A DNA stretch of 64,000 nucleotides from Harmothoe impar (lineage: Eukaryota; Annelida; Polychaeta; Phyllodocida; Polynoidae). The position numbers and the translations under genes are program-made. This document shows, one piece after another, positions 14,231 to 25,785 of this stretch. Below the pieces are notes generated by a model. The model was not told the origin of the DNA and did not search any database. It worked only from the letters and a program-made list of their open reading frames with translations. The stretch is from contig OX381709.1 of NCBI GenBank assembly GCA_947462335.1, positions 39,240,904-39,304,903 of the forward strand. Direction: 5' to 3'. The stretch's first letter is position 1. Each line of letters begins with the position of its first letter.

Positions 14231-14292
14231 AATAATAGTCACCATGCATCACCAGTCATGGCCAGGGATCACCCCAGTTTGCTGGGAAGGAT

Positions 14293-17200
14293 TACACATA
14301 ATGGAATCCCCCTCGACAGTATAGAAAGAAACCAGAAGTATGAGTACAATGATTACTTAATCCAGCCCTTACAGCACAATGAATGCAGTGCACTAGGTTA
14401 TCCAAGGCGGCCTATGCTAACTCAGGGGTCATCCAATGTACAGCTCACGAGCACTCATACATATGCATGAGGCTCTTCCCTCCCCTCCCTCCCCCACCCA
14501 CCTCTCTGATTACCACTCTGTATAATGAAGTGTCCATTAGGCTCATTCTTCCCCAGAGTCTGCTCACATTGTTTCGCTGGTGTCCAGCAGTCAGAGTAGG
14601 TATGCACAGGGTAAAAATACAGGGTATCAGCGGCCTCCAACCTCCTTGGCCTACTCCTCCAGGGTCAAGGGTAAAGGGGAGATCGGAGATTCCTGGCCCA
14701 ACCCTCAAATAGAATTCATATTGCTCAGATATTTCCATCGCCTTTGGAAAGGATGAAACCAGATAATTCCATATTATGTCGTTTTTTAAATGACATTGTG
14801 TAGAAATTGCATAAAAAAGATCCCTAATTCTCCTTTTGTACCCACATGTCTTATGAATGGAAGATCATCTTGATCCTTTGAAATCAAAATGTATGATATT
14901 AGCCAATTGCATTCGAGTGGGAAATAATGCATATTCCAGCTACAATTCCGGAATTTGACCGGTATCAGATTCCTATGTGCATGGACTACTAGATACTACC
15001 AATACATTCCCTGGACCAGGGGTTAGTCACTACCCTCAAGGTCCCCCCCCCCCCCCCGCCACCCTCGCCTGTCCTCTGTCGAGCGACTCCATCCTCCTCT
15101 CCCCCGACTCAGTGTCCTATTTTTAGCCCCGTCTCGGACAGGTAAGGCTCTATTTTGGTTAGAGATACCTATCTATTATTATGTACATATATTGTTCAAA
15201 GACATGCTCAGGTCAATATATAGGACTATAACCCAAGGTGACTCTCAGGGTCACCTGGGGCTAGGGAGTGAGCTGTTCGTTTAGTAAATGTTGTCTACAG
15301 GGAGGGCCTGTTATTCCCCCACTAGAGCACTGAGAAGCCCCAAAGGAAGCTGTCCCCAGAGAGCTACTCACTGATGTACTGTGGTATGTGCAGCGTATTA
15401 GGGATACATGACCTAAGATGCTCCTTCCCAGCAGAGACCCAGCCTAACTTCTATACAATGAGTTGCTCATGGGAATTAATGTTTTTCGATGCCATGTAAT
15501 TGGGTAACTATTGGTGCCCGGTCGGTCCACCACTCACACTTGCTTAAATTAAGGCCAATGCAACCGGGTATGGTGGAACGATAAAGGTAGTCAGCAACCT
15601 GCTGCACCACTCGTGGTGCCCTCGGCAAATTTATAATCAAATATCGCCTTACCCTGGTAAGTCTCATTTAATTTGACAATTAAATAGTATCTGAACTGAA
15701 CTGAACTCATAAATAAGGATTTGTGACAGTTGACCTATGCGTGTGTGTAATGAGTGTCGGGATGGGTGTGAAGTCTATGATTGCCCTCACTGCACGGAGG
15801 ACGATACAATCGACATTTGACATGGTAATTGGAGGAGCTGAGCATCCATTGAGACTGGGATCAGAAGTAAAAATAAAAGAGGAGGAGCAGAGCCCATGCT
15901 ATCAACTATAACTACATTTTACATCATACAGTTTCAATTACATCTGCCACAACGAGACTAAAAGGAAATTCACAAACACACACCCACACAAAGGCTCAAA
16001 CACACCAAACCCTTCTTTAAAATGCTTCGCTTCCGCCCGCCATAAATTTTGACAATATCCGGTGAGAGCATTAAGCAGTTTAATGAAAGGCCTCTTTCAA
16101 AAATGAAAAGAAAATACAAAAATACAAATGAAAGGACCATAATCAAATGATTTCTGTCTTTTTCTGAGACGCATTTTGTTGTCAAATGCATGGAATGGGG
16201 ATTGGGAGTTGAGAGAGATGGGTGTGTGAATAGGCTATCTATGACGTGGCTCCTGACAGAAGGCGCAGGACGAATGTCGATATAGTCCTGTACGATTAGA
16301 ACCCCTTCCATTACACACATCAGAACTGTCCCGTTTTGTGCCAGAAAGTGAACTGGGAAGCTGGTTTGGTACACCACACAACCTACACTCTATGTGGGTT
16401 GGTTAATTGATTCCCGCAGTGACTGTCATACATTCATATCCGAACTGGAACAGCTAGAAAGTATGATGGGAGTTCTCTATGACCCCTCCCATCATACCTC
16501 CCGGTTCCTGGTCGCTGGACCTTACAGGACAAGAAACATTGACCCAGCAAAGGGTCATGGTTAGATCACGGTGTCGGTCCCAAGAGCCTTCAGAAACCTG
16601 AGAAACTACAGTACATCTATGTATGCAATGGAGGGTCGGGGTGAGCCTCATGGGCAGGACTACTGCCAGACGAATCCTAGATGGAGCTATGTACATCAGT
16701 TGTATTGGTCTGGAGTAGAATGCGGAAGGGTGTAGTGGGAAGTGCATGCTTTGAATTAATAGGTATGTACAGAGCTTCCTGGCTTTGGTCGAGAACATTG
16801 GAACACTATCATAATATTGCACCAATATAATGATAATCAGATTACCAGAATTCAAAAGCAGCGGTAATAGGATCAGGGTAAGAAGCGTCCAACATAATAC
16901 AACGTCAGAGGGCAGATGGCAAATGCCATCCGCTAATGCCATCATCCCATCCACCCACCTGTACCCAACCTTCTCAGATAGCCAAAGCCTACCCCAGCAT
17001 TGTTGCAATAATCCACAGACAGCGTGCACCACCACGACCCCTACCCTACCCCCAACCCTACACCGACCCATCCATTTTCCTAACCTCAGACTCCACGGTC
17101 AGAGTTTATGGCTGTGTTCATGGGAGAGACAGGATTGACCAGTGCAGTAGACGTCAGCAGCCGGCCGCTACTATCCTTTGGTAGGGGATATCTTATAGGT

Positions 17201-20200
17201 CCTGTTGAGATGAGGGATAGGGCGTTATAGGGGTGTAAGAGGTTGGATACAGTTGATAGCTCTACTGGTCTCCAGCTGAGTGTGATGAGATGTAGGCGCC
17301 ATTAACGTCTGAGTGGGACAAGATGGATGCCTTCATAGGTCACCAGTTACAGTGATGTGAAACTGAGATGAGCTTGAGTTGGGTGTAACTCTAAAACTAT
17401 GATTAATATGTACAAAGTGGCACTGGCCTGCTGGCCTTTAGTATGATACAGATACTAACCCTGATATGCCTATTGGGTTGCCGTGTATGAAACGAGAGCA
17501 CGGGTTAGGATTCAGGCTAGGACTCAGTTAGGTTATCATAGTTCACCTGAGCCAATCTTAAACCAGTGTTGTACACCTCCAATGGTTGCTGCTAAACATG
17601 CACTAATCTTGTAGCTAATAACAAAGATAATGGAACAAAACGATAACATGTTCCATATTATTTGCCACTAACTAACAAAGCTAATGTTGTGAGTAATTCC
17701 AGGCACGCACACTGCCAGGTGCTGTTTATTGTCGAGCTCTGTGGAATGCTACAAAGGCCCCTTGCATGCGATGATGCTCTATGTGAGAGTGCCCCCAAGT
17801 CCACAGAATCTGTCTATCAATACTGCATATACATCTACATAATTATGATATTACTAAACAGCACCAAGCTCGGAGCAGCAGCGGCTGAGAAGGGGGTTAT
17901 GCAGTCTATGTATTATATTATAAGTCAATTTGCTGATAGCCACCAGTGTAGATACCAGTAGGATCGGAAGGCGGAAACATGGCGGCTTGTAGAACCGTTG
18001 CTGCATATAGTGTTGTCTGTATGGGTGTATGGGGTACATGCCGCATCATTCAGCCAGGGCTGTATGGCGCCGTCCTGAAGCCAGCACAGTGAAGGGGAGG
18101 ACCCTGGAGGACTCAGGTGCACACACAATGCGGCTCCAGGTAGACATACCGCAGCAGCCAGAGGTAGGTCTATTGCAAGGACCAGCTGTTGACCGAAAGT
18201 AGGGGACAACGCCGAGTTAGTAGGATAGTAACCCTATTTCAATGCCTCGACCCCCCTTTGGAAGGATTACTTATGGTCTTTTTGAAAAGATCGATCTTTG
18301 ATTATGATTTATGTGGAACAGAATGACTCAAAACGAAGGCACAATGGCACTCCTACGGTCGTATAGTCGCAATGCCTATACGTGGAACGCAATCTTCCAT
18401 AGATATTATTATGTACCCAATCTTCTATAGACATATGTACCCAACTTTGATGTTAATTGTTTGATTAATAATTATATTTTACTATATAATACATCCAGGA
18501 CTTTGAACATAAGTATCCATAGTCAATTTGATTCATAAAGACCGTCAAACAACATTGTAAAATAGATGGGGGCCCTGGCGGCAGAAAGGCAGAGCGCCTT
18601 AGCCTAGGTTTGGTCGCAGACCATTAGATCCAATACGAACTTTAAAAAACCGGGAACAATCCAGACAGCATGATCATCTACCGTTCAAATAATCACTTCC
18701 ATAATGCAAAGTCTATACAGTAAAATAGGCTCAGTTCTAAGAAATACCCAGGCCAATCTCTGCAATATTTATTTGTTTTCGGCTGTATAGCTCGTCTTTA
18801 CTAACCCGAAGCTTTGCTCCCACGCACTTAAATGTCCAAATATAGCCTCACTCAATCATTAGGTTTCCCATGAGTAAACCAAGCCTCAGTCTGCCTTAAC
18901 TTTTGACCTGTGCCTGCATGCACCTATGTGTTGTTCAGAAATAGCCATAGGTGCGGAGTGCTAAACTATAGCCATGCTTGAACAGTTGAAATGCAGTGTA
19001 TACTGTCTAGCCCGGATAGAATAGCTGAGGTTTAGATACAGGCGCCTCATTAATTAAGAGGACAGTGATGGTCTGTTTAGCAACTGCAATAGCTGTGCAC
19101 CTGGAAACTTAATCTTGCGATGCTATACCAGCCGCCTTTTATGGCATCTATTCCGACAGGTGCAGGACTGTAGATAAAGCACCGGAGCATGTTGTCGTAT
19201 ATATACTACCTGGATATGATATACATTCAATGTGTGTATAACATACACACTACCAATCATCCTGCCTTACATCCTAATTTGCTGCTCTACCCCTAAGTAG
19301 CCTGTCAGTCAGGCCCCTGTGCTTTGGTAGCTGCTTTTAACGTTTGAAAGAGCAGCTCAACCTCTCTGAGCTGCCCATAGTACTAGGCGTGGGAGGCGGC
19401 TGGGTGGTCTGAGGGGATGGAGGGTAAGGGGCAGTGGGGGGCTAGGTCTGAAGGTCGCCGCCTGCTCATTAGTAACTAGTTGGTGTAGATGCGGGGGAGG
19501 CTACTGGAGGGTTGTATATAGTGTGTGTGATGAATGAGGTAGGGGTGATGTTTTGGTGTTCCTGGGGAGTAAAAGGCCTGAGGTGAAGTGTATAGAATAA
19601 GATAAGGTGTAACTATCAGGCTAGGGGCAATGAATCAGGCAGGGAATAGATATTTAACTCCTATTGTATAAATTACGATTCACTTTGAGCTATTGCAACG
19701 TAGGTCGTGGATACAATGTGATGTTATCGTAAGATCCAAAGTCGAAGTGAGTTGCTCATAATTATGCTGTTTATCATTAGCAGCTCAAAGGTGAGGGAAA
19801 GCTTGATTTATACGGGCTATCAGCCATTGTTAGTTGAATTGCATGGTATCTGATTAGTAGTCCAAGCATTGCTTTTAGTGAAATTATATTTGAAGTTGAA
19901 CTTCACATCAGAAAAAATTATGAGGCATGACCCCCTCCCCCTCCAACACATACGCAAATATAATTCCATAGGAGGAGACACTGTATAATAGGTATTGACA
20001 GTAAACAGTATTGAGGTTCATCTGACAATACCTACACTTCCTACCTCACCCCTGCCACTGGCCTGTTTTATCAATGGTTCCGAAGTGTCTCTACACACGT
20101 TCACCCTGTGGCCTGCAACCCCTGGCGCCTCCTAGATGATCACTTGGTTTAATGTGAAGCACGTGACTCATCTAGTTTGGCACCGCGCCAAGTGCATGGC

Positions 20201-20597
20201 GTGAGGGTGGCTTGAAGGGTAGTAGGGGGATGGGCAGGAAGGGTAAGATGTGGGCGGTGTAAGGGATGGGGGAGGGTTAAATGGATAGAATACCTGCTGA
20301 GGTTCTAATTATAGCCAGAGGTGAGATTACAGGTATTGGTATCTACAGGAAGCTACACTGGCTGTAAGGCCATAGCTACATCACACCGCCCTACATTCGA
20401 CTCACGGAGATTCCATTGATAAATTACCTTTACCTGGCCCTGAATATCCTTCTATAAAGATATATTATGAGAACTCAGTGAGAGGTATTCCAGCTATAAA
20501 TTCAACCTTCCCCGTTCATGTTTGACACCTTCTCCCAGATTTAGTAATGATGGCCAGTATAGTGTCAGCAGCAAGCCTTTTCATTAAGTGAAGGGGT
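14293..20597. other. non-genic stretch
   Basis: I found no supported gene. The longest minus-strand frame (16454-17071) has no recognisable protein features. A C run lies at 15043-15057. The palindrome GAGCAGCTC occurs at 19350, and its variant GAGTTGCTC at 15460 and 19749. Confidence 0.5.
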
Positions 20598-20599
20598 TA

Positions 20600-20850
20600 C
20601 ACTGTTAGAAGTAAGTAGTGTTCCTGTACAGCAAATATTTGGGGCAACTTTAGTTCCAGTAAATTCTGCTGTAGACATACAGTGGAATCTACTGTAGACC
20701 CGGACCTGAAGGTCTGGGGTTCAACTCTCAGTATTGGCACCATTTCTGCTCATCCATGTGAGGGATAGTAATTTGTATTATTCTTTACAGCTAACGTACT
20801 GTATATTTACAGCACATTTTGCTGTTCACAAACAACAACTTTTTACAGTG
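20600..20850. mobile_element. short TIR element flanked by TA
   Basis: The left end is CACTGTTAGAAGT. The right end ACTTTTTACAGTG is its near-perfect inverse (CACTGTAAAAAGT). The dinucleotide TA flanks both ends (20598-20599 and 20851-20852), as expected for Tc1/mariner-type insertion. The interior carries GGTTCAACTCTCAGTATTGG near 20720, which resembles a tRNA T-arm/B-box. A captured SINE or chance is possible. No coding sequence. Inferred as a MITE. Confidence 0.65.
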
Positions 20851-20852
20851 TA

Positions 20853-22208
20853 GCTTTAATGTTATGTCAAACTATGGGAAATATCCGTTGACATACTGTA
20901 ATCCCCATACCATAACCCCCATCCTCACCCTGCTTGAGAGGATTTAATCATGGGAACAGCGCATATCTCAGTCCCATGTTCGCAGCTTGGGGGCGTCTCC
21001 TTTGACCCTGGGTGAACATGAATCGTCAGGTAGTCACATTTCCAGGTGCTAATTACCTGTGCAGCTAGGGGTCTGGAGGTGCCTGCTGGGGGCGGGAGAG
21101 CTACACGGGAGCTACACTGGAGCTACACTGGAGGTGGGTAATGACACTGCCATGGGGAGGGCCCTGTAATAGGACGGCAAAGGTTAGATGGCGAGCTACT
21201 CCTTGTACTGCTCAGAGCAGCTCCTGACTCGGCCATGTATACACATATAGAGGTCAGCTGTGGCTACCAGCTGTGGCTACCAACGCACACTCAGAATTAG
21301 GACTACAATGCTATATCAAGTAAAAAAAATGTATTCAATGACCAAAATTCGCCTGGGCCAAACTGCAAATCCTGCAATACTTACTGCATGTGCCGTGTAC
21401 ATAATTCTATGATATGGACACAGCAAATCCTTTTGGGATGCCATTATAATTTGGAAAGCAAGTTTTAATATTTTGCTTAAATCCACGGGCGGGGTATAAA
21501 TGCTTTAGTACGAGTCCTTGCTCCACTCCAATCATACTGTTAGGACAGCAACATCTACAGTTTTATCAAGAACATGTTCATATCCCTCCTACCCTTAAAG
21601 TATAGTTGCTGTCCCTACAAAACACGTGCGCTGTAGCCATGTAATAGTCGGGTATATCAGCCTACAGCTGATGCTGGAGTTGCCTACATAAAATGGCATT
21701 TTCCATATACTACTTACACCGAGACGGCCTCGGGCCTGGAGGGAGTGGGGGTATCACCGGTGTACTTGGTGGCATGGTGGCATGGTGCCATTGTAATGGA
21801 AGATACCTGAAGGAGGCGTATTATATTGCATGGAGGAGACTTGTAATTATGTTAAGAGTACACCATTACACCAGTTGCTATCTGAATATCACCTGTAACC
21901 TCTGGCTGAGCTAAAGGACATGGTCTCCTAGTTGACGTTAATGACACAACCTCATTTACATTATATTATTCATGAAATTACTAAATCTGTTATTCATAAA
22001 TCCTCTCGAAATATATTAGAAATAGATTAGTAGGGCATCATTGGCCACCAGAATGAACAGCAATCGAACAGCAGCAGCATTAAAAGGTAATGTCTCCATG
22101 TAATTGTTGGAATCAATAGATAAGTATCCATGACCCCTTCCTCCTTAGCCTTGATTGTGCTATTGTAATCCTGTGCTGCCCTCTAGTAGATGTTTACAGC
22201 ACACTCAG
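20853..22208. other. non-genic stretch with short tandem duplications
   Basis: No gene was recognised. A three-fold 12-bp motif GAGCTACACTGG (one copy variant) lies at about 21106-21133. A doubled CAGCTGTGGCTAC lies at about 21257-21284. GAGCAGCTC occurs at 21215. Confidence 0.5.
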
Positions 22209-22379
22209 TTAACCCTTTAAGAGCAACATAGTGGATTAATGCATTATGCTCCGTATTGCCATAGTGCATGCATGCAGCCCCGTCTAGTAACCCGGGGACA
22301 TGATACATGAATGCAGCACTGTCAATCAGTAGTTACATTCATGTATTATCAAGACAATAGGGCACGGTGCTCTTTAAAA
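22209..22379. mobile_element. MITE-like element, family B, copy 2
   Basis: The left end TTAACCCTTTAAGAGCAACA matches the family-B terminus. The right end GGGCACGGTGCTCTTTAAAA is the inverse form. The interior contains CATGAATGCAGCACTG and ACATTCATGTATTATC, the same TGCATTCATG core seen in the other copies but partly inverted. It is shorter than copies 1 and 4. No ORF. Confidence 0.6.
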
Positions 22380-25300
22380 CACCATACTTTTCTTAGAGGG
22401 TTCTGCTAGCATTTGATGCAAAAGAACCTCTTTATCGGTGAAACAAGAAGGAGGTTTATAATCATGCTCCATATATGTATATCCTGAACGTCGTCATGAT
22501 AATCAATATCCATAGTACAGCCGTTTCACTGTATACTGGGCAGGGTAGATTGGCCTTAATGATACACGCCTCCAGGGTTCTTACGTGACAGTCTGCTAGT
22601 CTTGTGAAGTGGCAGCATCAATGCTGTAACCAAGATGTAGATAATTGCAGGTAAGGGACACTGGCCTTGATCATTGGCGGCTTATACATAGCTAAACAAC
22701 TTTGATTCATCAGTTACCTGAGGCTTGTACCAGCTTTCTAGTTAGTCTGATTAATACACAGGTACCTTTGGTACTCCTGGGCTCTTTCTAGTTTGGCCCT
22801 TTGAGATGGGGTTCCCTTCGTCAAGACATGAATTAGTAGAGATATTGGTTGTTCTTTGTAGGCTATATTATAAGCTATAACGGTGGAATGAGGGGCCTTG
22901 TAGTGAGCGGAGTACTGAGCCAATGAAACAATGAATAGGCTATCAATTAATTTAGTATATATTGTGTATTCTATCACTTTGCCCGCTTAAAAGGATTTTT
23001 AATATAGACACTGAAATGTTATAAATATTCCAATATAATAGTCATACAGTCATATAGTCAGTGACATAATACATTCATATTTCCCCTTCCACTGTTGCCT
23101 GCCCACTTACTAGTCCACACTGTAAATAATAACTAATCCTACAAAAAAAGCAGCCAACTATTTGCAGTACTGTCGCTCAAAAGGATATATTAGTTTGCAA
23201 CAATGGGGAGAAGACCACCAGGACACCTAGCGATTACAGCAGGAACTACCACAGCTGCTACCTAACGGTATCGACAATTGGTGGATACTTAGTATAGATC
23301 GGTTCTGTGCAGTAGGGGTGATAGTGGGCGGTAGACCTTGGTGAAGGTAAATCGTTTTGTAGGGACCAATGACCCGGCTATAGGATCCGAGGAATCATGG
23401 TGACACTTTCTTAAGGAGAGGCCATGACCCTGGTGTGACCCCCTCATCATGTGTCAATTACCGCCTGAGCTCTTACAAAGAAAGATGCAGTAGTTATACC
23501 GTGTTACACCGTGTTCTCAGCTTAATACTTTGGAAGCTCCAGGCTTTGAAATGTTGTACTTATTGCCGTGTTGCCATTATCTTTTAATGGTACACATTTT
23601 ATTGTACACATTTGAGGAAATTACAAGAAATTATATCATGTAACTATAGAGAATAAATAAAACTACATGATTGGTCACTATAATTCACTATGAGACATTG
23701 GAATGTGTTAGTGTCCTTTTAGTAACACTGTGATTGGAATCCACAATCCACGGGAAGAATCGATTCTCTTTAATTGTTATACTAGTATTAGGTTGCAGAT
23801 TGAATTTGTTTTAAACTTATCCCGTGTGACCTCAACTTACTTTTTACAGCCTCTCTATAATACTCGAATTTCAACTGCAAATGTTATACCATTGACACAT
23901 GGACTTCTGCCAGTCTAAGGCCCGCTCCTCCACATAGGAGGAGACCCTTAATGTACTCAATGTCCCCTTCACCTCCTCCACGGTGTGCACCCTCCGTCAG
24001 TGTTCGTCATCTATGGCGGGTCAGTCCTGCACCCAACCGGACCAGGGTCCAAACTAATCTAGCTCTTATCTGGGCACTCCCAGAAGCCATGTTGACTTTT
24101 TCAGAACCACTACCAAAAATAAACAGTAAGAAAAACGGAGTATAAAAGAGAAAAGAGGGAATCCCCAGAGAGGACTGCCCGAAAACGTATAGATCATGTA
24201 GTATCTACATCCAGCCTTAAGGGCCGATTGGCACCAGTGAGCTTGCTGGGGGTAGGTCAATGCTTCGGGGGATAGGCTTAAATGGGAGTGGGTTGGTGAG
24301 TGGATGGGGGGGGGGCGCACGCATTTTCTTGCCTGTCCACTGTCTACTTTGCCTGTATACTCTCAGGAGACCCAAACAGAGCCAAACGTGGCTGGAAATA
24401 GGCAATCGAATCGTGCTGCAGTGCTTTGTGAGCGATTGCATTACTTTGTCGTGGCTTCCTTTGTATTGACACTACTAGGTAAAGCCCCCTCCCTCCCCGC
24501 AGGCACATCCTGCTGTGTGTTTTGTAGGGCCTGTCAATCTGTGATCTCCCTCCTACCTCCCGTCCCATCTTTGTAGTCCTACACATTGTCACTGTCAGAC
24601 CTCCCAGTTATTGGGTGTGGTCCTTATGTCTGTGGTGGACAACTGTGGTAATTCTATATTGACCCAAACGGTGTGTAGGTTATCACAAGAGTGGATGTGA
24701 AGATACAAATTTTTCTGTTCTATCAAAGTCGTTTCGCAACCCAACCAGAACCCGTTGACACACCCACACCTACACATATCTATCATACCAACCCACCATG
24801 ACCCACTATGATTCCACCAGAGAAGGTGCATGGGATACCCTCATATATCGAAAAATACAATAGCTTCCTCTGTTATTTTTATGAAACAATAAAACATGCA
24901 TTGTGAACCCCGTTCTGCCTTTTGGTGTTAGCACCACTGTTTCCTACACCTTTCCCTCTCTTATAGCTTTGCTCTTACCTTCCTAGTTCCCAGATTGAAA
25001 GGACGGGCATTTTCCCCAGTGTCATGAATCGAAAGTGGATCATCCTTAGAACCAGGTAGTAGCAATCAATATGGAACTGGGGGATGACAGAGTCATAATG
25101 GCCACTACTATTGTTACCCCCTGTCTGTTCTAGGAGGACTGAGTGACACTACTAAGGTACCTTCATCAGTCACATTGACTGCCCCTCTACCCAGGGTATC
25201 TCAGTGCAGTCCCTGCATGTCTACTTTGTGGTCGAGACTTCAGTGAACAAATAGGATGAGTTGAGCAATTGAACTATTCTCTGTTCTCTCGTGTAGTGGT

Positions 25301-25752
25301 CGAGATGTATGACTAGTGGCTCAGGCTCATGAGATTGCCACAGAATAGCTATACTCAGATGTCACAAAGTGGATATTTTTTTTTACCTTAAATATTTCAT
25401 TAGAATTATTTAAGTTATCATACAAATTCATTTCTTAGAACAACGTTTGTAATCTTTCCTTTACAGTGATGTAATTTTAGAACTTTTGTGGTATTTTTTC
25501 AGCTTTTCCACGTTTTCCAGAAAAATCCATCATATTTCAAAAAGATTAAAAAGCTGTTATTTTACTTTTTGTATAAATATTTTAAAATATACAACATAAT
25601 ACTGCATAATTGAAAATGGTCCAGAACGATTGGAAAATTTTTTCTGATATTAATAGATACCATTTGCATGAAGATATTCAAATTATTTCACTTATTTTCA
25701 ATAGTTTAAAGCCAATGTCACAAAACGACCATGTTAAGGTGTCATTTATGTG

Positions 25753-25785
25753 TCCGTTACGCGTCCGTTACGCGTCCGTTACGCC
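25753..25785. repeat. 11-bp tandem repeat, 3 units
   Basis: TCCGTTACGCG is repeated three times (last unit ends in C), embedded in an otherwise AT-rich island. CpG-rich words in such a background stand out. Confidence 0.9.

Larger units (their letters stand above)
12517..14292. mobile_element. composite foldback-like element with internal tandem arrays
   Basis: The two ends are inverted copies. The left reads CCCAGCAAACTGGGGTGA, and the right reads TCACCCCAGTTTGCTGGG. Similarity continues inward around TGGCCATCCTG on the left and its counterpart on the right. Between them lie a 35-bp array (12606-12806), a GAGTGA-rich palindromic stretch (13428-13560), and an 82-bp array (about 13960-14230). 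The directly repeated TTCCCCTTTTATCA occurs near 13032 and 13571. No transposase-like ORF was found. Inverted ends plus subterminal arrays fit a foldback-type or non-autonomous DNA transposon. I found no clear target-site duplication, so the exact ends are uncertain. Confidence 0.65.

Noticed and set aside
16454..17071. 205-codon minus-strand ORF
   Set aside because: No recognisable domain, unusual composition, overlapping ORFs on the other strand, and no splice context.
20705..20745. tRNA gene from GGTTCAACTCTCAG
   Set aside because: Only a T-arm-like word is present; no acceptor, D or anticodon arm can be drawn. Treated as part of the TA-flanked element.
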